Part shown: positions 25,501-37,401 of the stretch, one piece after another
Position numbering within the stretch: position 1 is the stretch's first letter
Layout of the letters: the number at the start of each line of letters is the position of its first letter
Source: Tetrahymena thermophila SB210
Lineage: Eukaryota > Ciliophora > Oligohymenophorea > Hymenostomatida > Tetrahymenidae
Direction of reading: 5' to 3'
Length of the DNA stretch: 64,000 bases
Assembly: GCF_000189635.1 (NCBI RefSeq)
Contig: NW_002476348.1
Location: 124,001-188,000 of the forward strand
The notes under the pieces: model-generated
Database searches by the model: none
The model's input: the letters and a program-made list of their open reading frames with translations, nothing else
Told to the model about the DNA's origin: nothing
Made by a program: the position numbers and the translations under genes

Positions 25501-26093
25501 TCTTTTTAGTCTTTTGCAAGAATTGTACGAATTTTTTTAATTATTTCTTCTTTATCAACAAAAGTCTAAGAAGGTTACTCACTAAATTGCTTGATAACTC
25601 CTTAATTCATGAGCTGCAATACTTTTGATCTATCTTTTTTTTAGTATTTAGAAGGTACATGATCAAAATCCTAACCATGAGAGTTATACATTTAATCTTA
25701 AAATAAATTCTCATCAAATACAGAGTCTTATCTTTAAAATGAGCTCTATCTATAAACTTATCCAAAAGAAATTTACTTTTGCTCCTTCTCTTGACTCAAA
25801 TCTTCTTCTAATTTTAAAGTTCTTGCAGTCTATATAGTCATCGATTTAACTTTCTAACGAATCATCCTATTTAATCCTTCCTGGTCGTGAAGTAAATTAG
25901 AACTAGATTTATTATCACCATTTTAATTCAAAATATTATCTTGTGCATCTTTTTATTTATTTGAATCATCACTCGTCTAATTTAAATGAGGATGATCATT
26001 AATGTTCAAAGATTAGTTCTTATGCAACAATTTATTTCTTTAAACCTAAAGCTTGAAGATTTACTTTCTTAAATCCTATCCTTCCTCAATCAT
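22512..26093 (-). CDS. Protein with two cyclic-nucleotide-binding domains, 1039 aa
   Basis: Two exons, 26093-24572 and 24109-22512. The 462-nt intron falls inside the second domain (LYMIQH-G/EFKITKQ), which shows that the halves are one gene. CNB1 spans about aa 215-440: FQKGDKIFQIGDKGDKFYII and LSGKVKV form the first strands, and GESFGEMSM...QRNTTVF is the phosphate-binding cassette with its Gly-Glu and Arg. Between them sits an unusual ~125-aa Ser-rich insertion. CNB2 (about aa 445-600) has VPKGSFLYKEEDNSNYLYMI and LGEESV...KKRDFSI. The N-terminus (~200 aa) and the last ~400 aa are Ser/Gln/Asn-rich. No kinase, channel or GEF domain is attached. It may be a cAMP/cGMP-responsive adaptor; that is inference. 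The final ~40 residues run into AT-rich DNA and may be mis-modelled. Confidence 0.82.
24110..24571 (-). other. 462-nt intron inside the second CNB domain
   Basis: Phase-1 intron, GT at 24571 and AG at 24110-24111, which splits Gly of the QHG/EFKITK strand. The spliced product restores a canonical cyclic-nucleotide-binding strand order. The intron is AT-rich, with a GTATGTATGTAT run close to its 5' end. Confidence 0.75.
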
Positions 26094-27489
26094 AGCATAT
26101 TGGTTTTAAAATTAAGTAGAATTTAAGATTGTATTAAATATTTATTTGATCTATGAATTATTTAATGACAATTAATTAATTATTACTTGGAATTACTAAT
26201 TGTAAATAAGATTTATACTTATAAATCTAATAAGCAAAGCAATATTCAATTACTAAATAAATTTACTAATTAAAATCTCTTTAATTCTTTAATTGGTTTG
26301 TTTTGTTTGAGTTAAGTCACAAAGCAAATAAAGAGAATCAATCAATCATAATTTAATTTTCTTTACTTTCTTTAAACTAAAAGGTTGTTTTTATTCATTA
26401 TAATTTTTATTAATGTAAGTTGTTTTATTTAACATTAATTTTATTTATGTTAACTATAATAGTATGTGAATTAGACCTTAATTTTACAAAAAATAAGTAA
26501 AATAATTTTATATTTTTATCTCTAAATTCTTCATAATAAGTTAGTAATATTTTCTTTCTAATTAAAATTCATAAAAATAATAATTATTTTTTTTAATTTT
26601 TATATCTTTCTAAACATATATTTGCTATTAAAAGCTTATTTTTAATGATAAAGTTGTTAAATATTAAACATTTTTAACACAAAATAATATAAAATAAATG
26701 ATTAGTTTTGGTAAAGTTTATTTATTTTTTAATAGTGATTTATTTAGTAAATTTAGAGAAAAATATTAATTATGAAGAATCTTTAGCATTTCAATTAGTA
26801 AATGAATGTTTATCATGAAATATCTTAAGAATACAAATTTATTTATGAAGATCCAGACTGCTATTCAATCCTCATTACAAACATTTTAGATTTTCTATAA
26901 TAAGAATCAATAATATTTACTAAAAATTCATTAATTTTCTTTTTTAAATTTTACCTTACTTTATTAACATAAATTTTTTAAATAAATAATTTTATTTTAA
27001 TGGTAAATTTATAAAAAGTTGAGGCTTATTATAATAAAATAAAATATATAAATAGTGTTTATTGTAAGTACATTTTTTTTATAAGTTTGGAATAATAAGA
27101 TAAGAGAAATGTATATTTTTAAATGTCAGGAAATAAATATCTTTAGCATTTAAATTAATTAATGAAAATGCCTCTACAAATCATTTCTCAATTCAAAAAA
27201 TTTTAGATTTTGCAAATACTTAATCAAAGTTAAAATATTCTGTTTAATAAAAATAAAAAAATCAGCTAAATATTCTTTTAATTGCTTTTTTTAAATTTTT
27301 ATTTCATTATTAATAAATTTGAGATTGAAAAATAATTTTTAATGATGAAACAAACAGTGATAAATTAAGAATTTTTATAAACAAAATAAAATATATAAAT
27401 AGTTTTTAGTATAAATTTATTTTTTTAATTAATAATTTAGTAATTTACGAGAAACAAGCTAAGGAAAATTATTATTTTTAAGATATTAA
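26094..27489. other. Spacer with decayed copies of the upstream gene's 3' end
   Basis: Region between the stop of the SLC44-like gene and the start of the CNB gene, both minus. Its right two thirds are built from the ~350-bp repeats described separately; the left third (26094-26600) is AT-rich and holds the CNB-gene promoter. Confidence 0.6.
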
Positions 27490-27740
27490 TCAGGAAATAT
27501 CTTTAACATTTAAATTAGTTAATGAAGATGCAGCTTGCAAATCATCTCTCATTGAGAAAAATAATTAATTTTTAACTATAGTGCTGTCTTTTTCAAAAAG
27601 AATTTCACACATATTATAAAATGCTCCAATAGAATATAGAACCATTTAAAAGTTTTGAACAAACAAATCTTTTGTTTGTATTGTGATGACGTATACCAAC
27701 TATATAGAAATTTTAAAATGATTAGCTTTAAATTTAGATA
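26690..27740. repeat. Three ~350-bp repeats carrying the SLC44 3' terminus
   Basis: The phrase ATCTTTA(G/A)CATTT(A/C)AATTA appears at about 26780, 27140 and 27497 (steps of roughly 357-363 bp), each followed by a block that reads on the minus strand as, or as a decayed form of, the last ~20 codons of the SLC44-like protein. A second shared phrase, AAAATAAAATATATAAATAGT, lies at about 27037 and 27383. Only the copy nearest the gene supplies its real C-terminus and TGA. Confidence 0.75.
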
Positions 27741-30089
27741 TTATTAAATATTTACAATAATTCCAAAAACCAAAGCCCAAGAACTTAATTTGAGAAGAAT
27801 TAGGATATATATGCCAACAATGAATCCACTTAAAAAAGTAAAGAATGATAGGATTCCACTAACTGTATCAGCACCCCATATGACAAACAAAAAATAGAAA
27901 GGATCGTGCAAAATTTGTTTCAGTATATCTCTTGAACTTTCACAAAAGTTGTTTCCTGTTAAAGCAATCTATAAAAAAATATTTAAAAAGTAATTTATAA
28001 AAGTTAAATTAATTTACTCTAATCAAAGTCAAAGACGATATTAATTTTTCAAGAGGCTTTCTGCAGCGCTAAATCAATGAAGAAATGCAAATTAATCCAA
28101 TATTTTAAAAAGATCTTTCTATACTTTTTATAATTTCTATCACATAGTGAAGCAAAATAATTAAAATAGTTTGAAAAGAGAAAGATCCTAGGTGATTGAA
28201 GCCTAGCTTTATGCATTCAACAACAGTTACTTAATTTGCTCTACCAAAAAACCACTAAGCACACATATACTATTTCATTAATTTAAAAATTAGTATATCT
28301 CAATTAAAAAATATGAAATATAAATAAATAATCTATATGTAGATTCTCTCATTTGCTTACCACTCATTAATTTATTATCTTAAAAAATTAAAAAACCATA
28401 CTATTATTTTAATTTTGGTTTTAATGCTATTAAATATGTGGTCACATATGAAGAACTTACAGTAATTTTAAATCATTCTGAATATTATAAAATATTTACT
28501 GAGATGCAAAACTTATAAAATTGCATGGTTGTATTGCACAAAAAGAAGAAATTAAATGTCATTGTGTATAAGAGAGACTTGTATGTAGGATCAATATCAA
28601 TAGTCTAATTTACAACAGTGTATTTAGATGCCAAGAATAGGATTGAAAATAAGTAAAAGACAAACCAAATAATAAAGATAAATAAAAAAGTTAAAGTTAA
28701 GCAGAATTATCCAGCCATTTCAACTGTAAATTTGTAAGACAACTGTTTTTTTATTTATTAACTCTTTATAAATTATTAATATAATTTAAATTTACTTTTG
28801 CAACTTTATCAAGAGCAGGTAATTTTTAGTAAAGTTTGTATGCATAAAATAAGTAGATAAGGAAGATGATTACAAAGACTACTCCAAAAAAGATTCTAAA
28901 TTTCAAAAAGTAAGTTATAATTAATATTAGCTTAAATTGTTAATTACTATTTAGTTATAAATCCCATAATAGCTATTGCGATGAAGAGGATTAAGCAGAG
29001 ACACAACAAAGACATTAAAATGCAATAAGTAAATCTCATCAAAATAATCTATAAAAGTAAGCTTTTTGTTTTTAAATATTAATTTTAAAAAAATTCTTTT
29101 ATAATAAAAACTAAATAAATATTACCCAATTATGAAAGTAGTACCAAACGCAGCAGCAACAGCAGGCATACCATTAAAAAAATCAGAAATATTGAATGTT
29201 ATTGATACTTTTATAGTAAAAAATATAAAATTATAATTTAATTATTAATTAATAATTCTTTGTTATTAATTAGCTTTCAAAAGTAAATAAATATCTCTCA
29301 AAAATATAATTTAATTAAATATTTTCTAATTAGGCAAATTTATTTAAATTAATTAAATTTTTTAAAATAAAAACTATTTTATTTAAAAATTTTAAAAGCT
29401 AAAAGCAAATTACCACGAGTACTGCCAGCTTTGTTATACTAATCAATCAAATCAAATGGTTTACACGTAGCAAATCCAACTATACCAATAGATAGAAAAC
29501 ATAAAAAATTTAAAACAAAGAAGACCAATGCCCATATATCTGTCATAGATCTCCCTGCGATAGGTCCTGCAAGTAATAATTTATTTGTTTTATCTTCGTT
29601 CGATAGATTATCAAAATTCTAAGGAACATTGTTGTCCTGGTATTTCATTTAATTATATGTTGATTATGTATTACTTAGAGTTGTTTGAGGTTGCCATGGG
29701 GTCTTCATTAAATCATATTAAAGAAGTTAAGTATTAACTGGAGGGTGATATTAATTTTATTATATATTTTGTTAAGGCGAATAAGCAGCATTTCTACTTG
29801 TAGATTAATCACTATTTATAAATTACGCTTAAAGAGGACTTTGTGATTGCTGTAAGGGAGATTAATTTACACCCATTCTGGAAGAAATCATTCGAGATTA
29901 TGCTAGTTAAGGAGTTGCTGGTTGACTCATTTATGAAAATTGGTTAATTTAGAATTCTGTCATTTAGATGTCTGAAGGAGGAGGAAATTATTAAGTGAAA
30001 GGACTTGAATTATTTTATTATCTGTATTAAAGACTTTTTAAAGCTTTCTAATTTTATGTAAACTAGAGGTTTTATTAAGTAAAGCGCAT
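27490..30089 (-). CDS. SLC44 / choline-transporter-like (CTL) membrane protein
   Basis: Eight exons read downward: 30089-29414, 29207-29126, 29061-28948, 28895-28796, 28742-28500, 28269-28018, 27968-27756, 27699-27490; 629 aa. The first ~185 residues are Gln/Pro/Asn-rich and probably cytosolic. Ten or so hydrophobic segments follow. CTL-family features are SMTDIWALVFFVLNF at the first helix, a STR motif before the large loop, YMCAQWFFGRAN, the LGFNHLGSFSF block (the family's HxGS motif) and a C-terminal AFYNMCEILFEKD. Members move choline and ethanolamine across plasma or mitochondrial membranes; substrate here is unknown. The family is firm because every exon contributes a conserved piece. 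The last exon is embedded in a tandem repeat that continues downstream. Confidence 0.87.
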
Positions 30090-33000
30090 TCTCTCTCACA
30101 ATAAAAGTATGAATGTTTGTTATTTACTTAATTGTTTAAATGGTTGATTATATTTTCTTTTTTTGAGTTATTTTGTAATTTTGATTTGTTTTAAAATATT
30201 ATCTATTGTTGGTTGTTTCTTTTTTTCTTTCTTACTCAAAATTTTGCAAAAAAGTATTTATTTACTATGAATTTTTATTTAATTATCTATTTTATTACCA
30301 CTAACTAACAAATCATTGATTAGATTAAACTTTTATAAATCCATTAAAATTATTATGAATTAGTAAATCAATTAGTGAATAAATATAAATCTAAATGTCT
30401 TTTTCTTCACTCTCCTATTAAAAGTATTACATTAATACCCTTACTCATTTTTGTTAGGGTATCAAAATTAAAACAATCAATACACTAATAACTATTAGTC
30501 TTTGTTTGTTTGTTTATAAATTAATGTTTATTCATAAAAGATTTATAATATATTATAGAGTTAATCAACCAAATGTGTTCGAAATTGAATTTGACTATAC
30601 GTAATTATTGTAATTTTTATTAACAGTGAAAAAAATAAATATTTTGATCTTTTCCCCCACACTGTTCATTCAATAGTATTACATATAAAGACTTAAATAA
30701 AATTGTTGCTAAAATAGTATTCATTAAATTTTTTAGTAATGTATAAGACTAAGTATTTAAAATATATAATTTTATTTATATATTTAAGCTGATACGATAT
30801 CATTTTTATTTATTTTCACAGCTTTTAAGATAGTTTGTTTTTGTGTGGTTAAGCTGGAAGAAATTCAAAAAAAAATAATCGAATTTAAATTTTTATTTTT
30901 AGCTTTTATTTCATAAATAGTTAGATAGTTATCGAAATTAAAACTCGAATGATTCTTTTTATTATCTTGAGTTTTATTTTCATGCCTTTTTTAATGGATA
31001 GTAAGCCATTCTGTGCAGTTAAAAATATCATTTACTTTCAAATCTTTTTTGAATGAAGAATTAGTTAGCAATAGAATTAAAATTCTTCTCAAAATAAAAG
31101 CATGTAAATTATGAAAAAAATATATTTTCAGCTACAAGTTAAGATTTGTAAATTATTTTTAATTATTCCTCTACTTAAAAAAAATTATAATAGTATTTTT
31201 ACTTTTTTTTAAATATTTAATTTTTGAAACATTCTTTTGATGGAATAAAATGAAGATTATGATGGCATTCTAAATTTACAAATAATGTTACAAACTACTT
31301 TGTAAGCTTTTTATAAATGAATTGATTCCATTTTATATTAATTTTAGGAAAGAATACATATAACAAGCATCTTTTTACTTTATCAATAGGAACAAATTTA
31401 TAAATACCATTTTATTTTATTTTTTTGTAAAATGCTGTGAGATATTTTATCAAAGTATTGAAAAGACTAAATAAATATCAATTGCTCTGTTTGTTGTATT
31501 TTCTGATTTCGTTCATGAAAATATTACAAATTAATTTCGAGTAAAATCTAAATAACAAACTAATTATTATTTTTTTATTATTTATTAAATAGATCATTTT
31601 AAGGTTTTTTATGGTATATGTATACTTCTTTTTTCAATTATTTAGTTTACTTTTTTAGAAAATTATTAAATAAAACAATATTATTTCTAAATTTATCATA
31701 TAAAGCATCCAAATAAACTAATTTTACTAGTATTAAATAAATTTAAGAATAAAACTATAAAAGTAAAAACAATTTAATGATAAAAAGCAGCGGCTTTTTA
31801 CTTTAGAAAAAGTATTTATGTTTTTTAATTTAGCAAAATAATTTAAAAACGCTAATTAGCTATCCAAAATAAATAATAATTTATAAATTTTTTATTAGCA
31901 AACCAAAAAGAAATACATCTTGGCAGTATTTTTAAATAAAACTATAATTGATTATTAATTATATTTTAAATTTTTAGAATAAATAAATTGGTGTCTTATA
32001 TATTTTTTAATTCTTTTAATAAAACTATTAATTTTTTATTGTTAATAAAAAAAGACTAATTTATTTTTTTTAATTATAAGAGTATAAAATTTATAATAAT
32101 AATCAATTAATATTTATTTTCCTTACAAATTTTAATATTCTATTAAACTTATTAAACTATAAAAAGTAATATGATAATGTTGTTCAATTTTTTTTGAGTC
32201 TTCACAAAAAAAGACTAATTTTTTATTTTTTTGAATTATTAACTATAAGATTACAATTATTAAAATTTAAGTAAGATATTCAAATTATTTTTATTACCAA
32301 TATTTAATTTTAAATATGACATTTTAAATTTATAAAATGTTATTTATAGCTTAAAAATAGATAGCCAGTGCTCCTAAAAACTCAAAAGGCCAAATCCCTT
32401 GGTAAACTACTAAAATATGTTTTTTGGCTTGGTATTAGGTGGGATATATATAGAATAGTTAGGCTAATTAAAATTTTTATTTTAAATTTAAATTTATTAA
32501 TTAATTTTCTACTATTTAATGGAAGGAAAACTAAAAGAAGATACTTGGTCAATTTTTTTATATTAATTATTTTTAAGAGTCGTTTCAATCTTTATTTTTT
32601 TTGATAGATAGTAAATATATTTATTCTAATTTTTTAGGTGCTAAAATTTATTTTTCCAGATGTTTATCTGATCTGATTAATAAATTTAATTAATTTTATT
32701 TATTTTGGATAGATATCCATCCATAAGTTGAGAATAGATTAGAAGAAAGTTTAATTTTCTAAATTTTTATTGATAACAATTTTTTGAAGAACTTTCTTCT
32801 TATAATGTTCGAATATCTTTTGAAATCTTTTTTTATTCATTTCTGATTTCAAATATTTTTAATAGAATTTATAAATATTAAAATGAGACGTTTTTAAACT
32901 AAAATTTGCTAAAATAGTCAAATAAATCAGATTAGGTTTATATTTTTAAATAAAGTAAAATATAACTTTTATCTATGTTATTTTGTTGACTTAAAATAAT

Positions 33001-33227
33001 ATATTGTCTTTCTTTTTTAAACAAACATCTGCTTGTTTTTTTTCTAAATTTTTACAAAAATTCTTTAATTAATCTGGAAAAAATCATAAAATTAAAATTT
33101 TATTGAAATAAGAATAACAACAAAAAAAGTGATTTTTGATTATTGATTAATAGAACTTTCAGAGGATTTGTAATCTTAAAAATATAATTCTTATCATTTT
33201 ATTTTTATAATTTTAACAATAAAAGAC
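30090..33227. other. 3.1-kb spacer before the GST cluster
   Basis: 30090-31230 and 32860-33227 look noncoding: long A/T tracts and no coding-like island. The centre, 31240-32860, contains short coding-like islands flanked by GT and AG and is listed as a possible decayed or many-exon gene. The right end should contain the GST1 promoter. Confidence 0.5.
31240..32856 (+). pseudogene. Possible multi-exon or decayed gene, unresolved
   Basis: An ATG at 31240 opens MEQNEDYDGILNLQIMLQTT, and a plausible 46-nt intron (31302-31347) joins it to KEYIQQASFYFINRNK and onward for about 70 codons. Further short islands bounded by AG and GT lie at 31776-31814 (QRLFTLEK), 31898-31930 (QTKKKYILA) and 32358-32403 (ASAPKNSKGQIPW). 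The last recalls the KGKxPW element of GST-like/FAX-type thioredoxin folds, but the match is too short to name a family. I cannot connect the islands into one certain frame. It could be a real gene with many tiny exons, a decayed gene, or chance. Confidence 0.28.
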
Positions 33228-34014
33228 ATGGCTACTTTAGGATATTGGGGTTTTAGAGGTTTAGCATAACCTATTCGTTTTTTATTAGCTTATTTGGGTG
33301 TACAATATACTGATAAACACTACACAAAAGGAGAAGATTGGTTTGAAAATGATAAAAAGAATTTAGGAATGGACTTTCCTAATATTCCTTATTTCATTGA
33401 TAACGATATTAAAATTAGCGAATCATCTGCAATCCCTTTCTATATAATCAAGAAGTATAAAAAACCCGAACTATTAGGCTAGAATGCCGACGGATCTTTC
33501 AACGAAAAGGAAATTAAAGTTCAATAAGTGATCGGCGTTATTAAAGATATCAATAAAGAATTGATGGGACTTTGCTTCAATCCTGACTTTGCTAATGCCA
33601 AAGACAAGGTTTACAACGAAAAACTTTCAGTAGGTCTTAAAGTAAATATTCATGTTTATCTCAATTAAAAAACTATGTTTAAAATATTATATTTTTTAAA
33701 TTCTTAAAAATAAATGCAAGCATGTTTGTAAAATAAATATATAAAAATATTTTAATTCTGTTTAATAGAAATTAAATGACTTCTTAGGCAACAAAGATTT
33801 CTTGCTTGGTACTCTAACATATGCAGATTTCTTATTCTATGAGACACTTTCTTACTTCAAACACATTTTCCCTTAAAGTATTACTCCTACCCTTGCAAAT
33901 TACTTAAATAGATTCCAAAATCTTCCTGGAGTCAAGGAATATATTGCTAAACCTTCAGTAGATCTTAATGCCTTTTTACCTCCCTAAAGAGCTGCTTGGC
34001 ATGGTCCTAAATGA
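33228..34014 (+). CDS. Mu-class glutathione S-transferase (GST1)
   Basis: Two exons, 33228-33641 and 33769-34014, split by a 127-nt phase-0 intron; 219 aa, about the normal mu-GST length. The N-terminal thioredoxin-like domain carries [14 protein letters not shown] with the catalytic Tyr6, FPNIPYFID and SESSAIPFY for glutathione binding (the family's LPYLIDG and QSNAI motifs). The helical C-terminal domain has [15 protein letters not shown], the conserved Asp N-cap region. The enzyme adds glutathione to electrophiles in the cytosol. It is the first of six GST-related loci on the same strand within 11 kb and the only one of these with an intron. Confidence 0.95.
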
Positions 34015-34961
34015 GATAAATAACTTAGATTTACTAATATACACAAAATAATTTGAAAAAACAAATCAACTGTTTTATATTTTATGTCATCAATTGTTAT
34101 AAATGTCTGTATTAAAATAAGAATAAATTTATTAACAATTTTCTTCTCTTAACATGATTACTTGTTAAACTTAGTAACTAACTAACTAATCAATTATATT
34201 ATTTCAAACCATTTTATCAAAATACAAACAAATCTTTTAAAGTAAATTTAAGTTTTTCTTAAAATTTTGAAAAAAAAAAAAGCAATCTTCATAGAAAATA
34301 TATTTCCAAGTAATATCAGAAAAATAAAAATTAAAGGAATGTTCTAAAATTCTTTAATTTTTCGATTGCTCTGATGTCAATTGCTTAACAAAAATTACAT
34401 CATAAAAAAAAGTAATAATTCCTCAATTAATATTATAAAATCAATTACAATTCAAATTTTCTCAAGTTCAAACACTTCTTCTTTAAATTGATGATTAAAT
34501 AATATATATTTGATTTATATATATATTCATCATCAGATTCAAATCTTTCATTCATTTGATAGTAAAATATGTATCCAAAAAGATATTTCTTTTTTATAAA
34601 ATACTATTTATCATATTTAAAGTGTTCTTATCTTTAAAAAGCTAATAATGCAAGGAAAAATAAAGAAATTCTAGAAAATCTAAACAAAAATTCTGTTAAA
34701 TTTTTATCTTAAATATATTTTTACATGTAATCTTTACACTTGAAGTCACATCAGAAACCTTCTTTTAATCTTCTATGATTTTTCTAGATGCTTAACTAAT
34801 TTTTGGAAGTTATTGATTGAGTAATGTGTTATACTACTAATTAGGAGATGTGTTTATATATATATATATATCCACCAAAAAGATATAATTTTTAAAAACA
34901 ATAATAAATAAATCATAAATAAAATAAAACATCTCTAAGAAATTTAATTCAATATAAATAA
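34015..34961. other. Spacer between GST1 and GST2
   Basis: AT-rich noncoding DNA containing an (TA)n run at about 34856-34870, roughly 100 nt before the GST2 start. No other element was recognised. Confidence 0.6.
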
Positions 34962-35621
34962 ATGACAACTCTTGGTTACTGGGGCATCAGAGGTTTGGCT
35001 CAACCTATCCGTTTCTTACTTGCCTACTTAGGTGTCTAATACACTAATAAGGCCTACGCCAATCCTGAAGAATGGTTCGGAAAGGATAAGAATGAACTCG
35101 GCTTTGACTTCCCCAACATTCCCTACTTAATTGATGGTGATCTTAAACTTACTGAATCTTCTGCTATTCCTATTTATCTTATCAGAAAGCACAAAAGAAA
35201 CGAGTTGTTAGGATCTTCTGCTGACGGTTCTTACAGTGAAAAGGAAGTTAGAGTCGCTTAAATTGTTGGTGTTATTAGAGATCTTTTTAAGGAACTCACA
35301 GGCTTATGTTTCAACCCTGACTTCAAAAACATTAAAGAAAAGCTCTACACTGAAAAGCTCGAACTCTTAATTAAGAGACTCGGTGCTTATCTTGGTGATA
35401 AGGAATTCATAGTTGGTACCTTGACTTATGCTGATTTTCTTTTCTATGAAGCCCTCAGCTATATTAGACATATTTATCCCCAAGCCATTTGTGCTACTCT
35501 TACTGCTTATATCAACAGATTTGAAAACCTCCCTGGTATTAAGGAATACATTGCTAGCCATGCCTAAGAACTTAAGGTTTTCTTACCTCCTCAAAGAGCT
35601 ACCTGGTCTGGTCCTTAATGA
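34962..35621 (+). CDS. Mu-class glutathione S-transferase (GST2), high-expression codon usage
   Basis: Intronless, 219 aa. [14 protein letters not shown] includes catalytic Tyr6; [23 protein letters not shown] forms the glutathione site in two motifs; [15 protein letters not shown] is the helical-domain signature. Codon choice stands out from every neighbour: many codons end in C or G (GCC, CTC, AAG, TTC, ATC), the pattern seen in highly expressed ciliate genes, while the flanking DNA is ordinary. This suggests it is the abundant cytosolic GST of the cluster. It has the same orientation as the other GSTs, with its own spacer of ~950 nt on the left. Confidence 0.96.
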
Positions 35622-36017
35622 TTTAATTTAAATAAGAACATTAAATTTATTCTAAGTATTTTTTATATTTTCATATCTATCTTGCAAAAGAATTTAACAT
35701 TCTTTTTAATTATCAAAAATCTTAATTTAATTTTGACCAAATTATATATATAACAATTAAGATAGATAACATTATTGAGAATCATTAAGAAAGTTTCTTT
35801 AATGTTTATATTTATTTATTTATTGATTGAATATATGGTTAATTGTTGTTATTAATCGTGAAAGTAAAAATTTTCATCAGAAATCTTTGTCAAAGAAAGA
35901 ATTATTATTATTTTTGATTTTTATATAAAGAGGACAATTAATTAATTAAAGAATACAAATAATTTCAGTCAGATATAAATTCTACCCATTTAAAGATAAA
36001 AAATAATAGAAAGAGCA
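35622..36017. other. Short spacer
   Basis: 396 nt of AT-rich DNA between GST2 and the phosphatase-like gene, with a TTTA run near 35808-35822. No feature was recognised. Confidence 0.6.
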
Positions 36018-36593
36018 ATGGATAAGTTATCAAATATAATAAATAAGTCACAAGCTTATGCTAATTCAGTTAAAGATATAGAGCAGTTATGCTTTGAAAA
36101 AATTAATGAAAAGTAAGAAAATTCAAATTAAGTTAACTAAATTATGACTATTTGGCATAGACCCAAAGAAGAGCACTTGTATGCTCTGAAAGAAAGAAAA
36201 AATCTAAGCGTAGTTATTACTTTATAATCATAGAGTGAGGATATAGAATTTATTTAAAATATTTGCAAAAGCCTGAAAATAGGCTGGATTAATATTTAAC
36301 TACACCACAAGGGCAATTAAGATATTTTTGAAAAGAAAGATGTAGATTAAATTATATAAAATGGAATAGCTTCTCTTCGTAATATTTTAGACTAAAATAA
36401 AAATGAGGTAATACTTATTCATTGTTCAGCTGGCATACATAGATCAGGAGTATTTAGCTATGCTATTCTGAGGAGTCTTTCTTATGATAGAAATGAATCA
36501 CTTCAAAAGATAAAATCTATTAGGAAAATGACTTTCAATGGATTAAAAGAATATAAATTAGACTATATTGATTAAAATATAATAAATATATGA
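36018..36593 (+). CDS. Dual-specificity protein phosphatase-like, 191 aa
   Basis: Single exon, ATG at 36018 and TGA at 36591. The cysteine-phosphatase signature HCSAGIHRSG (about aa 135-144, CX5R) sits in ILIHCSAGIHRSGVF, with upstream LSVVITLQS and WINIQLHHKG strands typical of small atypical DUSPs. The catalytic Cys and Arg are both present. The general-acid Asp is not obvious; candidates lie in the QDIFEKKDVDQ stretch. The CX5R fold hydrolyses phosphotyrosine, phosphothreonine or other phosphates; the substrate cannot be told. It interrupts the GST array between GST2 and GST3 on the same strand, with nothing to link it to glutathione chemistry. Confidence 0.85.
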
Positions 36594-37369
36594 AACAATG
36601 TAGAGATTAAAATAAAGATATATATATATACTTCTCCCTACTTTAAATTTTAAACTTAATTTTTTAGCTAAATATTTTATATTCTAAAAAATTGCTAGAT
36701 GAGAAATTAATTTTGAATTAAATAAATATATTACATATTCATTTATCAATAGAGTTGTCTACAAATAAATCCAAATATTTAAGTAAAAAGAAATTTGACT
36801 CAGTCTAATCTATCCTAATAATTAGTTATAAAAAATTTATAAATAATATTTTATTAAATTTTAAATTTTTTATATCATTTGTATGTATTAGGGGCTTACT
36901 GCTTGGATTGTTTGCAAAGTCAGCTTTTCTTTTGAGAGATTTCTAATTCCAAATTTTATAATTAATTAAAAATTTTATTTATTAATTTCTGAAAAAGATT
37001 CAATCGAGAGCTATTTGAAATAAGACAGACACCAAATAGATTATCTAAAAATTAATTTAATTTAAATAAATTCCTAAAATAATATTTAAGTTTTTTATTT
37101 ATTAGAATTCTTATTAATAATGTCAGATTTTATATTACCAATTACAATAGTTAAATTTTAATAATCTTTTTGATTTCAGAAATCAAAATTGATTCATTTT
37201 ACAAAATCTTAGTTACTTAAATTTATAAATTAATAATTTAATTCAGATTACATTTAGCTAAACATGAAAGCAATATTTTAAAAAACTAATTATTATTCTA
37301 AGAAATTAATGAATTTTAATGTAAGATTTAATTTTTTAAGAAAAAAAAATAATAATAATAACTAAATTG

Positions 37370-37401
<32 letters not shown>

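Noticed and set aside
22512-26093. Two separate genes, 24.6-26.1 kb and 22.5-24.1 kb
   Set aside because: Joining them across a GT...AG intron restores one continuous cyclic-nucleotide-binding strand and keeps phase.
32368-32604. Overlapping hydrophobic ORFs on both strands
   Set aside because: AT-rich, mutually antisense, without coding features; only the short SKGQIPW island beside them was kept as a weak candidate.
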